From: Sarcophilus harrisii
Lineage: Eukaryota > Chordata > Mammalia > Dasyuromorphia > Dasyuridae
Direction of reading: 5' to 3'
NCBI RefSeq assembly: GCF_902635505.1
Contig: NC_045432.1
Location: 6,569,275-6,633,274, forward strand
Length of the DNA: 64,000 nucleotides
This document shows, one piece after another, positions 1 through 11,000 of this stretch (position 1 is its first letter; every line of letters starts with the position of its first letter). The notes beneath the pieces were generated by a model, which was not told the origin of the DNA, did not search any database, and saw nothing but the letters and a program-made list of their open reading frames with translations. The position numbers were made by a program, and so were the translations under genes.

Positions 1-19
1 AAAACATGGAGATAGGGGT

Positions 20-870
20 TGTCTCATGGGAACAGGCTGAAAGAAAAAAATATGTGGAAGAACCAACAGGTTGCTCGGACCCACAAGGAAAGGAAGAAGG
101 ATCCAGAGTCCAAAGCACTGAGAGGGGCAGGGGTCAGTAGAATGAGGGAAGATGAAAAGAACCAGAGGAAAATCATGAGAAAGATATCAAGTGCTCAGTA
201 GAAGAAAACAGAAATTTGAACGGGATGAAAGGGGACCAATTGAGGTAGGGAAATCCATGAAAAGAACCGGGGGAAAGACCGGGTACAATTAGGTTTGGGG
301 GGCCAAAACGAAATAAAAATAAATGGATGAGACAGCAGAGTGAAGAAAAATCTAAGAAATGGTCAGCAGCAAGATGAAAAGCAACAGATTAGGAGCTCTG
401 GGAAAAACCAAAGCAAAAGGATCAAGGAATGGGACTTTTGGAGCTGGAAAGCTTGAGGGTACAGGCAGATGACGGGCAGGGATCTGGAGCCAAGGACGAA
501 AGAAAGACTGTTGGGGGAAGGTTACGCCACCTGCAGGACTGGACCACAGGAAGATGAGAAGGAAAAGATCGGGAGCTCAGGATAAGGCAGGAGGGAGCCA
601 AAACCAAAAAGGGGAAACAGGGAACTGGGGACAGAGACCCCAATGGATTACAACAGGGTACGAAAGGACAGTCAGACAGAAGTCCTAGAAGAGGAGGTGA
701 CAGGAAAGAGCATAGTGCGGGGGGAATAAAAGAAACAATCCACAGGAACACCAATGGGAAGAGAGCAGAAGCTAGGAGAGAAAGAGGAAAAAGTGAAAGG
801 AACAGCATGTGGGGCCATCACATTAAAGGAAGAAACTTTGTGGAGATAAAGAAAGAAACCAAATTGGAGA
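20..870. repeat. Purine-rich duplicated block, copy A
   Basis: A/G-rich DNA with recurring phrases such as 'gaacaggctgaaagaaaaaa', 'tatgtggaagaaccaacagg' and 'gatccagagtccaaagcactg'. The same phrases return in the same order at 1600-2140. The copies are perhaps 80-85% alike by eye. No coding sense is apparent and the family is not recognised. Confidence 0.6.
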
Positions 871-979
871 TTGGGGGGCTGTCTTGGGTGTTGGTCTTTA
901 AAACTGTTAAAGCCATTAGAGTTAAGGGGAAATAATTAATCCCATTTAGAGGTCTAGAAATGATCTGATCCTAGAGGTG

Positions 980-1600
980 ATGTTATGGGCCAGAACCAAA
1001 CAAGGTGCTAATACAACTGATAGACAAAAGCCGGTTCACACCTTTTTAGAGCTCTAAAAGCAAGAAGTATTTAAGTACCATTGGAGTTCAAAGTTTGGGA
1101 GATTTGGGTTTAAAAGATTCCAATTCACACCTCCCCTTGAAGCTCTTAGGGCCAGAGTTGGGAGATATCCCACAATCCCACTCTCGGAGAAGCAGAATAG
1201 AGCTTCAGTGAGCCATTCGAGAGTTTTTACTTGGGAACATTCCCAGGGATCGGAGAGGAGCCCTCTGGGAGATTGAGAGCCAGAAGCCCTCTCTCGGAGG
1301 CAAGAGAGATTCATTGCATCTTCCACCTTGGTGTTGGCTGGAGGCTGAAGAAAGCAGAGGCAGAAGCCGAGGACAGAGCTGCAAGAGCTCTTGGAACCTG
1401 GAAGCAGAGAGATAGGCCTCTGGGCTAACTGGGCTATACTGAAAGACATAATAAAAGATCTGAACTTTTATCAGCTGGCTGCGATTTGGGGTGATTATTT
1501 ACTTGTAACTGAAACTAAGGCTGCCTCCAGAAAACCTCCCCGAGAAACCCTCTCCCCCAGAGAGAATCATCTTATTTTAAAGAAGAAAAACACCACAGGT
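980..1600 (+). mobile_element. LTR-like segment, possible solo LTR of an endogenous retrovirus
   Basis: This non-purine-rich segment lies between the two purine-rich copies. It begins near TGTTATGGG, contains an AATAAA signal at 1450-1455 followed by a pyrimidine and A-rich 3' part, and ends near AACACCACA. This order (promoter-like part, poly(A) signal, short R/U5-like end) is what an LTR looks like. No internal retroviral genes adjoin it. Exact ends and a target duplication are not convincing. If real it is a fossil; age cannot be judged. Confidence 0.3.
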
Positions 1601-2140
1601 GTGGAACAGGCTGAAAGAAAAAAATATGTGGAAGAGCCAACAGGTGGCTCAGAGCTCAAGTGGAAGAGATACACAGGAAGATGGCAGCGATCCAGAGTCC
1701 AAAGCACTGAGAGAGAGGGGCAGGGGTCAACAGAGAGTTGGGTAACATGAAAAGAACAGAACCTGAAGAAAATCATGGGCTCATCAAGGGCTCAGCAGAA
1801 AGAAATAGAAATTTCAAAGGGACGAAAGGGGGAAGAGAAATGGAGGTACGGAGCCCCATGAAGAAGAGGGGAAAATGCTCAGAGGGTGCTGAAGGAGAAC
1901 TAGGGTCTAAAGGGCTGAAACAAAAAATGGCACGAGAAAGCAGACTGAGAAGAGATCTGAGAAATGGTCCACAGGAAGATGGAAAGCAACAGATCAGGGC
2001 CTCTGAAAAAGACTGCAGGAAGCAAAGGGATCTAGGAAGGGATTCCCTGGGGAGATCTAAAGCCGAGCTGCACACGCAGATGACAGGCAGGGATCTGGAG
2101 ACGGTGCAGGAGGGAATAATAGGAATAGCAGAAAACAGGC
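1600..2140. repeat. Purine-rich duplicated block, copy B
   Basis: This is the second copy of the block at 20-870, beginning 'gtggaacaggctgaaagaaa'. It holds matching phrases through 'ggaaagcaacagatcagggc', which pairs with 'gaaaagcaacagattaggag' near 375. The two blocks flank the LTR-like segment. Confidence 0.6.
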
Positions 2141-3960
2141 AGATTGGGGCAGAGACCCCCAGTTTGTGCCTGCCCAGAGTCCCCATGTGGTGGCCCAGGC
2201 CAGGTTGGGGGGAGGGAAGCTCCAGAAGGTACCCAAAGCTGTTCCAAGCCCTGGGCAAAGAGGGCCCTAAGCACTAAGAGGAGGCAGGCCTTAGGTTCCT
2301 GGGCAGCCTCCCTTTGGTTCTTGTGGAGTCCCATTCCCTGTGGAGGCTCCAGACTACCTGGCCTTTACACCACCAGCATGGGAGGCCGGTGAAACAGCTT
2401 CCAGCTGCTGAAAGATCATTTTTCCTTCTTCCCTGGGTTTGGAGGGAAGTTCTGGACACTTGAGGACCCAGTCCTAGCTCAGTCTTTGACAGGACATGGG
2501 TCCCCCTTGACGGGAGAGACACTGGGGAAGACTCCCAAACACGAGAGCAGGGCCGCTGGGGCGGGCGAGCGGAACCGAGGCAGAAAACTGGGACTCAGGG
2601 TGACTGTCCTTGCTGGCAGGAGGATGACCTAGGGTGGCCTTTCTCCCTGGGAGGAGGAGGGGAAAAAGACAGGCACTGTTGTTGTTGCCACCCTTGGCTT
2701 TCTCCTGCCTCTACACTGTGCCATGGGTTATCTAAGGGATTGGAAGGAAGGTTTGGCTGGCCATGTAACAGCCAGGAGCCCGGTGAGGGGACACTGGGAC
2801 ATCAGTTGGATTCGGCGTATTAAAGACCTTTGAGGGCCACAATAAAGATCGGAGACTGTGTCTTTCACCTGGGCCCGCATTTTGGCCATCGTGTTCCCAG
2901 GACTTTTCCTTTGGGTTTTCCCTGGAGGTCACTGGTAGATGCTGTTTCCACTGGGCCTTCTTTCTGGGACAGCCGGGGGAAGTTTGGGGTACAGAGGATT
3001 CTTTTTCTTTTCTTTTTGGTTCAGACGCCCAGGTGATGCTTACATTTTTCTCCTCCATCTATTCTCCAGGTCAGTGGTTTTTACCTGACGTTTTCCTCTT
3101 CTCCTTTGTCAGGCTCATCCAAGTGCAGTTCTTTCTGGGCCTGTCCATCCTCCCAAGCCCTTCTTTGGTTGGCCTTTTGGCACCTGGCAGGAGGGTCCCT
3201 GGGCAGGCGGGCTCCTCCCCGGGAGTATCACTTGGGCCTTCCAGGAGCAGCCGAGGCAGGGCCGAAAGCCCAGTGCTCTTGGGAGCAAATCCGTGGGGGC
3301 TCTGTGGCTGCCTCTCCTGGGCCTGAGCTCCTTCCGGCTCTGAGCCCAAACAAGAGTGGATGGGTGGGCCTTGGTTGTTGTCAGTTTATTGGGGGAGTTT
3401 CTGTTTAATCCACGCCAGGCAGTTTCTCTGACCAGAACTGGTTGTGAGGTTACAGGCTTCCTTTGTGGCCTTGGGATTTTTCCCAATTTGGTTTCTCTAA
3501 GGTTGGGCTTAAGGGTTAGAAACCATTGTCCCTTTCCCTCCAGTTTCCTTGGGGTCTTTGTCTTCTTCCTACCTCTTGGGGCTCAGCCCGGCCCCCATAA
3601 ACATTGCTGGTTTCCAAATCCCTTTCTTTCTCGGCCCAAGGCCCACACTGCCCAGTGCCCTTTCTCCAGGAACCCACCCTAGGATGGGTGCCTTTCCGGC
3701 TGCCCTGGAACCCAATTCCACCCCCTAGGGAGTCCCTTGGCCACAGGGCTCCAGTCCAGCTGCAGAAGTAGCAGAAGAGGCAGGAGGGTTAAGGAGAGCC
3801 TGTGATGGCCATTGTTGCTTAGGAGATTTGAGGCTGTTTGGAAGCAAAGGAAGAGAAACCAGTGGGAAGGGAGAGAGTAAAAACACCAAAGGGACAAGGG
3901 GAGGGACTCCCCGAAGCCCCTGGTTTCACAGAGGGCAAGGGTTGAAGACCATGTCAGAGA
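2141..3960. other. Flanking DNA downstream of F8, no feature recognised apart from the poly(A) candidate
   Basis: Moderately GC-rich unique-looking sequence. Open frames on both strands are short and low in complexity, with no recognisable domain. The minus-strand AATAAA at 3385 is the only functional-looking signal. Confidence 0.5.
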
Positions 3961-3963
3961 CCA

Positions 3964-4022
3964 GCTCTCTCCAGGGGTCCATTGCCCTCTCCAGGGGTCC
4001 ATTGCCCTCTCCAAGGGTCCAA
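3964..4022. repeat. 20 bp direct triplication
   Basis: The unit CTCTCCAGGGGTCCATTGCC is present three times in a row, the last copy slightly altered (aagggtccaatg). Confidence 0.85.
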
Positions 4023-4059
4023 TGCTGATTTCCCCTTCACTAGAGCTAAAGAGAGGAGA

Positions 4060-4200
4060 ACCTTTTTTTTTTTACCCTTCCTCTTTTCCCTTCCCCTTCC
4101 CTCTCCCTTCCTCTTTCCCTTTCTCCTTTTCTTTTTTCTGCTCTCCATCCCTCCTCTTCTCTTCCCTCCTCCCCCTCTCTTGTCTGTTGGTCTTTTCTTT
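4060..4200. repeat. Polypyrimidine (C+T) tract
   Basis: About 140 bp nearly free of purines on the + strand (tttttttttt, then cttccc and tccctt runs). On the F8 sense strand it is polypurine and would lie in the longer 3' UTR form. Confidence 0.85.
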
Positions 4201-4588
4201 TCTAGCTCTCCGGTGCCCCAACCCTCACGATGGATTTGTCCCGATTTGTTTGAAGGAAAACGCAGCCAAGCAGAAACTTCGAGCACAGGAGCGAAGGGAT
4301 CCCAGGATTAAGAGGGATTTTCAAGGGTAAAACCAAGGGTTTATTTAAGGGGACCCCAGATTGTGGGGCCAAGGATAACAGGACCTGCTAGAAAAGAGCT
4401 GTTTAAATGGGGAAAGTTACAGATAATCCACCCCACCCCCCACCCCCAGCAACCCCGAAACAGGCGAGCCCCCAGGCCACGGCCACGTTATTTCCTCCTC
4501 AATCTGGGGTACTCTTCTGGGCTAAACTGCCCTGTTCTAGGTGAGGGAGGCCAAGATCACCATTTCTCCTGGGAGAGAAACTAGAGGG

Positions 4589-4753
4589 AGCGGGGTCACA
4601 GCTGAGAGGGAGGGGGATTACAGCTGGGAGGGAGGGAGGGGGAAATCACAGCTGGGAGGCAGTGGGATCACAACTGGGAGGGAGGGGGATCACAGCTGGG
4701 AGGCAATGGGATCCCAACTGGGAGGGAGGGGGATCACAGCTGGGAGGGAGGGG
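4589..4753. repeat. Minisatellite in the putative F8 3' UTR
   Basis: Units of the form GGGATCACAGCTGGGAGG, with inserted GGGAGGGG, are repeated about seven times with small changes (tcacaactggg, tcccaactggg). A degenerate CAGCTG palindrome recurs in most units. Confidence 0.85.
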
Positions 4754-4909
4754 CCACCTCCTCTCTTCTCCTCTCTAGGCTGGGCCTGAGGTGGTTGGGA
4801 ATCCCAGAAAGCCCCCTTGCCCCACATGTCCAAGTCCCCTCTTGGCATCCCCCGTGGCAGGGTGGCTGAGCTAGGTGGGGAGCACCAGTCCCGGCCCACA
4901 CTGGAGCCA

Positions 4910-5065
4910 TTAGGACGGCTGCTGAGTGTCACAACCCAGAACCTCCACCCTCAGAGCAATGTGGTTGGCCCAGCGCCAGGGGTGAATCCTCAGATGGCTG
5001 GCAAACAGGGGAGGCTCCACAGGGTTCACCACGGGGCTCGAATGATCCCGATTTCCCTTAAAGAT
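4910..5065 (-). CDS. F8: F8 exon 26: end of C2 and stop codon
   Basis: The coding part is 156 bp: 51 residues plus TAA. It encodes [20 protein letters not shown], then [20 protein letters not shown] and [11 protein letters not shown]. The final cysteine closes the C2 disulphide (human MEVLGCEAQDLY). The acceptor is cttctttcag/ATCTTT and the exon begins at phase 0, as expected after exon 25. The last four residues differ from human but the length is the same. The 3' UTR continues toward lower coordinates. Confidence 0.95.
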   Translation of the reverse strand: MFKGNRDHSSPVVNPVEPPLFASHLRIHPWRWANHIALRVEVLGCDTQQPS

Positions 5066-8000
5066 CTGAAAGAAGAAAGAGGAGGCTTGTTGCTCAGGGA
5101 GCAGCACAGGAAGTGCGGTCCCCACACCCAACGGCCAAGTGGGAGCACGGGCAGCGTCCCCAACCGACACTGAGAGGTGAGGGAAAGGGGCGGCTACACG
5201 GCCCTCCCCTGCAAAGGCAGCAGCAGGGCTGGGGCGGCTGGTCCCCTGGGGCCCCTGCCCATGGGAAGGTCCGGAGCGCAGGCTCAGAGCCTCGAGGATG
5301 TGAGGAGCCAAAGAGCAGAGCCCGTCCCGGAAGGGGGAGACTTGGGGCCAGAAGGGACCCAGGCTGGGGGAACCCAAGCCTCAGAGCCCTGAGGAGGTGC
5401 TGCCCCCAGAGGGCCTCCCCTTCACCTCCTGCAGCCTGAAGCAGAGAGAAAGTTGAGACTGGGGGCAGCTCAGGACCCCTGCTGGGCCCACCTCCCTGCC
5501 CTGCTCCCAGATGCACCTGCTGCCCCCGGTCACTTCCCACTTCAGACTCAGAAAGGGCCTTCAACCCTTCTTTTCTCGGGGGTTCTGTACCCCAGGGTGT
5601 GGGATGGTGGAGCCCAGAAGATCTTCTCAGAACAGGGCTTTTCAAGGCATAAAAGAAAACAGGGCTCCAAGAGAAAGGGAGTGTGTTGTTATATCCCCAG
5701 CCCCTGCACTTCCCAGAGCCTTAGGTGAGAGCCCCCCTCTGCCCAAAAAGTTTCTGTCCCCGTCCCTATCCTGGAACTTGGAAGCAGTGAGGGGCAGCCC
5801 AGGACTAGAGGAAGGTGACACCTTTCTTGGCTCAAATCCTGTTTCTGGCACTCAAGAGCTGTGGGAGCTTGGAGAAGTTGCCACGTCTGCTAAGTTTCTG
5901 TTTCCTCAAGTGTAAAATGAATGAATGAACAAAGCACTGGGGATCCTTGCAGAAAACACACTCCCTCCCCCCTCAGGGGCTTCCCTACAGGGAAAAGACA
6001 GTCCCTCCCCACTCAGGGGTCTCCTTACAGGGAAAGGAGATGGAAAGGCCCTTTCAGTCCCTTAGGTTATACTGGCAAAGCAGGGAGGGAAAGACACTTT
6101 TTGACACTTCCACTGGTCATCACACCATGTCTGCCTTTTCTCAGCAAGCCAGTGGTGCCGAGGACCCTGGGGAGGACTCCCCCCGTTGTGGCCTGCCCAG
6201 TGGGCCTGGCAGAGCCTTCCCAGGCACATCTCTGATAGGGAGAAGCCGTTGCTGACACAGATGATGGCTGTTGCGGCTGGTCTGGAAGCAGGCCCGGTGA
6301 TCTCTGGGATTGGGGAAGGCGGCCCCCCTTCCCAGAGGCTGCCCCCCAGACAGAGGGCTTGGGGGCTTGGGTTGCTGTGTGGGGACAAAGGGGAACGGTT
6401 CTTAACCAAAAGTCCTAAGTTTCCCCACTGGGGTCTGAAAGAGGGTTGGGAACGGGATGGGCCATTGGCCCGGGAGAGGGCTCTATTTTCCCTACAGGGA
6501 CCTGCTCGGGCACAGAAAGGATATCCAAGGGCTCTTCAAGGCTGAGGTCTGGGCCCTTGTTTGCCAGAGGAGGGAGTGGAAGCCTGGAAAGCTCATGACC
6601 AATTCGTTGGGAAAGCTTTTTTCCCAATTTTCTGATTTTTTGTCCTTTACAGGATGACCAGTTTAATTTGTGAGGGGGGTCTAATCATTTTTCAGGGTGA
6701 TCAGGTCGGGGCTTCGGGATGTGGCTGCAGACTCAAATCCCCACCCAAGGCATCGACAGGGGGACTTGGCGCAATCTGCAGAGGAACCCTGGCCAGTCCT
6801 CTTGTGGCACAGATTGGGGAAGTGATGTTCTGGGGCCCCAGGTTAGATTGGGACCAGGCCCTTAAAACGTGATCAGCAGCCAGGGAGACAAAGGGCTCAA
6901 GGGTTCTTGGCCTAATGGGGCCCTCTAAAAAAAGTGGCCAGGAATAAGAGACAGGGGAGGGAGAGGGGGGGAAAGGGACCAGCGGGAGGGAGGAGGGAGG
7001 AACAGAGGGAGGGAAGGGAGGAACAGAGGGAAACCAGGGGGGAAAAAGGAGGGGAACGAAGGGAAAACACAAGGGAAAAAGGAACGAAAAGGGGCCAAGA
7101 AGGAGAAAAGGGAGGAACAAGGAGGAAGGGGCCAGGAGGGAAAGGGAGGGACAGGGGAGGGAAAGGGGGAACGAGGGAGGAAAGGGGGGGGGGGAAAGCC
7201 CTCTGACCCCTAAGGGAAAAAAAACCTTTCTCCCTTCTTCCCCCCTCCCGGGTAACCTTTTAAACCCCTTCCCCCCCCTTTTCGGGGCCCGGAAAAACCC
7301 CAAGAAACCCTCCTGGTCTCGAAAACCCATCACCCCAACCAAAAATAAATTACCAAAAAGCAAATCCCCCCCTCCCTAATAACCCGGCCCCTCTGAACCC
7401 CCCCCCCCAAAGGGCCCCCCCCCCCTCTTCCCCCTTCACCCGTTTTTTCCCACCCCCAACCCCCCTCCCCAAAACCCTTTCCCCCTCCCTTCCCATCAAA
7501 GATCCCCTTGCCATCCTCAAACTCCCCTTCAGCCCCCTTTAAGGGGTTTTTTCTGTGTCCCCTCCCCGTCTTTTCCCCCCTTCATCCCCTGAGGGAAACT
7601 GCCACCTCCCTCCGGGGGGGAAAAGCCCCTCCGCCCCTCCCCTTTCCACCCCCCTTGGTTTTCGGCCCCCCTGCCCCCTCCCCGGGGCCAAACCCCAAAA
7701 GGGGGCCCTCCCCAACTTTCCCAACCCCATCCCACCCACCCCCCCCGCCCTTCCCCCGGAAAGGGTCCCTCGGGCCCCTCCCCCCCCCGCCCCGGCCAAA
7801 CCCGCCCCCCCCCGCCCACCCTCCCCCCGGGCCCCAAACCCAACCCAAAAACCCACCCCCCCGTTGAAACTCCACCCAAACCTTCCCCACCCCTCCCACC
7901 GGGCCAAACCCATCCCCCGCCCCACCCCCCCTTAACCCCTAAAAACTCCCCGCCCTTCCCCCTTCCCTTAACTCGGCTTCCCCTAAAAATCCCCGCCCCT

Positions 8001-11000
8001 TCCCCCCAAACCCCCTTTCCCCCCCCTCCCGCCCCAAACCTCCCCCACCCTCCCCCCCGCCCCACCACCCCCCCGGGGCCGCCCCCACCATCCCCCTCCC
8101 CCCAAACCCTCCACATCCCCCCCCAAACCCCCATCATCCCTGCCCCGGAGCCCGGCCTCCATCATCCCTGCCGGGCCGGCCCCTCGGCCGGGCCCCAGCC
8201 CTTTGTGTTCATGGGCAGGGTCCCGGGGGCACCTTCCGGCCCAGGGCTTAGCGTGGTGCCCGGCGCGGAGGAGGAGGGTTCCCCGGCAAAGCAGGGCGGG
8301 GACGGGGTGGGAAGGGGGCGGAGCTTGGAGGGCAGGGGGTGGAGGGGGCGGCCCTCCCCCGGAAGCCGGGGACTGCCTGGAGGCAGCCGAGCAACGGGCG
8401 ATGCCGCCGCCCCCCCTGGGTACCCTCGAAAAGCTGCGAGTCTTCCCGGCCCTGGGCGCTGGGCAGCCTCACCTTTGCCTTGTCGGGGCTCCCGGCTGGC
8501 CGGGCCCGGGCGTGGCGCGTGCGCGGGGCGCGCCTCCCCAGCCCCCGCTGCTCCCGGGCCCGTCCTCCCCCTCCCCCCCGCCCCAGGTTCACCCGGGGCC
8601 TCCAGGCATTGGTTCGGCCCTGAAGGTTCAGTCGCGCTCGCCAAGGGGCCCAGGTGGCAAACACGCTGGCCTTGTGGGACGACGCTGTGAGCTGTGCGTC
8701 GGAGATGGCCCCGTTTTCCACACCCAGGGGGAGGCTGCAGCCTGGGGGGGGCCCGGGGGTCAGCGCCGGCAGTCTTGCGCCGGGGGCAGCCGCCCCCCCC
8801 CCGTTCAGCTTCTCCGGTTTCTCCCCTTTCCCAAGCTCAGGCCGGGGACCCCTCCTTTGGGCATGAGGGGGCCAGCGGGGGGGCACCCGCGGGTCCCTGG
8901 GGACCGCCGTGGCCCAGGTCCCCCAGGGGGCGCTCGGGGCTCACGCGCTGCCCAGCAGCTCCCATGCCGGTCTCCCGCTGAAGTGAGAGGGCTGCAGGCG
9001 CAGGAACCGGGCGATCACGGGAGGGTCAAACGCATTCTCCTTGATCCCTGACGCATCCACGTTCCCAAAGAAGACCTGCAAGGGGCCGGGCATGAAGGGG
9101 GCACGCCGGGGTCCCGGGGCCCCGCGGGGGCCCAGCCGCCCCTCCCCGGCAACGCCCCCCCGGGCAGCCAAGGTCTCACAGACGAGGGGCCGGCTCAGGG
9201 CCCCCAGCCCCCCCAACGGGGCCAGTCACCCTCTCCCGGACCGTCCCGCGCCCCTGCCCCGTCCCCACGCGGCGCTCTGCCCAGGCGCCATGCTCCCGGC
9301 TCCCGTGCCGTCCCTCGGTCCCGGGCTCGGCCCCTCGTCCGGCCCCCTGCCCCCAGCCCTGCCCCGGGAGGCGCTCGTGCCCGCTCAGCTCGCGTCCTCC
9401 CTTGTTCCCCGGGCCGTTCGCTTCCCGCCTCTCCCCGGGCGCTCGTGCCTGAACCGGTCCCTCCGCCCCCCCCAGGCGTCATCCTGGGCCCCGGCCCCGG
9501 CCCCTCCCACTCTCAGCCTGGGGGCTCTGCCCCCCTCCCGCCCTTCCGTTCCGGCCCGGCTGTCCTGCCACAAACCGTTGTTCCCGCCCCCCCGCCCTCC
9601 CCCCCGCCCGGGCTTGTGCCCTGGTGCTCGTGCCCTGGTGCTCGTGCCTGGTGCTCGTGCCCTGGTGCTCGTGCCCGTTGCAGTGTGCCCAGATCCCAGC
9701 CAGGTGTAGAAAAGGGGCCAGTGGCCGACATCCGGAGCGGCCCTTGCGTCCTTTCCCGGGTCACTAGGCCGCGCCTGCCCCCGACAAGGATGACTGCGCC
9801 CCGCCGGGCCTCGGGTCGCCGGTGGTCTGGCTCCGGTCCCGAGCCCAGCAGGAGCGCTCATGCTTCCCCACTTCCTCCCGGAGCCCTTGTTCTGACTCGG
9901 GAGGAGATCCCAGAGCAGATCTGAGAGGATCTCCCCCCAACAGCCGCCCCCGCAGGCTGCTGAAGGTTCCCCAAGCACTGAGGCTCACCCCGGTCTTCGG
10001 GAAGTTTCCCCCTCCCCTCAACCCTCTGTGTTTCCCTTCACCCGGTTCTGGCGGGAGGCGGACAGAGGCCGCCCCCCTTCCCTGCCAAAGAACGCGGGTT
10101 CAACCTTCCAACCACCTTCCAAGCTGACTCGGCGGAGGCCTCAGAAGCGGGACCAAAGGCGCAGGGCCCTCCCTCCCCCATGGCTGGGGAGCACCCAGCA
10201 GGCTCCCGGGCCCAGGGCTCTAGCCTAGCGAGGATGAGCCCGGGGCCCGCGGACGGAAGGTTTTCCGGCATTTCAGCCCCGTCCACTCTCCCTGACCCCA
10301 TCTGGGGTTCTCTCGGGAGACGTACTACAACAGCTTGTCATTTCCTTCTCATTTGACAGAAGAGGAAACTGAGGCAAAGACTGATAAGTGACTTGCCCAG
10401 GGTCAAGTAAGTGTCTGAGACCACAGTTGACTCAGGAAGTTAGGAAGATGCGGTGGGTTTATGGGAAAGAATGAGTTCAGCTTTGGATATGTAGCATGTG
10501 AGCTACCTACAGGAGACAGAGGTGAGGATGCTAACTAGGGAGCTGGGGATGTGCTCCTGGAACTCCGGAGGAAGACGAGGGATAGTTCTCGTGAGATCCC
10601 TCTCAGCGGTGTTGCTTGTGTGCCTCCCCATTCCCACAGCACAGGCGTGAGGAGTCTGTCTTTGCGATCTCTGCCTCAAGCTTTTATGGATTTTCCCAGC
10701 TGTCTTTTCGTGGGGAGTGACTACTCACCATCATGGTCCCAGTGGAGTTTCCTCTGTAATTCTTCCACATCTGTCCGTCAAGGCTATGCCTGATGGTGAA
10801 CTGAGAGATGTAGAGGCTGGAGAATTTCTGTCGGGCTCCTTGAGTCTGGATACCGTGGATAATCATTGGTCGTAACAGGTCAACCTGCCAAATAAGCCAG
10901 AATCTCATTTTACTCTGTCCCTTGCACACTTGAGATCATTTTGGGAAACTCAACAAGCATTTATTAACCTCCTTCCGTGTGCAAGCCCCCAGGAGTGGGA

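Larger units (their letters stand above)
3385..4909 (-). other. F8: Putative F8 3' UTR with two possible poly(A) signals
   Basis: Downstream of the stop there is no further open frame of interest. On the minus strand AATAAA occurs at 4340-4345, about 570 nt after the stop, and again at 3385-3390, about 1.5 kb after it. The human 3' UTR is about 1.8 kb, which fits the distal signal better. The span contains a minisatellite (4589-4753), a pyrimidine tract on the + strand (4060-4200) and a short triplication. The true transcript end cannot be decided from sequence alone. Confidence 0.4.
5066..8592 (-). other. F8: F8 introns 24 and 25, exon 25 not found
   Basis: Between exons 26 and 24 the human gene has exon 25 (177 bp, VNNPKEWLQVDF to FFQNGKVK). 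I read the minus strand across this span and found no match to VDFQKTMKVTG, YVKEFLISSS or QWTLFF. Part of the span (about 7.2-8.16 kb) is abnormal homopolymer-rich sequence in which the exon could be hidden or lost. Confidence 0.6.
8160..10330. promoter_or_regulatory. CpG-rich block covering F8 exons 23 and 24
   Basis: About 2.1 kb very rich in G+C with CpG frequent throughout (runs such as gccgggccggcccctcggcc near 8170). It spans exon 24, intron 23, exon 23 and most of intron 22. It ends sharply near 10.33 kb at a MIR fragment. Whether it acts as a promoter is unknown; no gene start was recognised on either strand. Confidence 0.6.

Noticed and set aside
6701-7363. 220-codon open frame on the minus strand
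   Set aside because: Proline/phenylalanine/leucine low complexity produced by the purine tract at 6940-7200 and its neighbour.
7529-8137. 202-codon glycine-rich open frame on the minus strand
   Set aside because: It is composed of homopolymer-rich C/G runs of doubtful quality; other frames are open too. It is not a gene.
8203-9051. 282-codon open frame on the + strand in the CpG block
   Set aside because: It is antisense to F8 exons 23 and 24 and rich in P, G, A and R as expected from GC-rich DNA. No domain was recognised.
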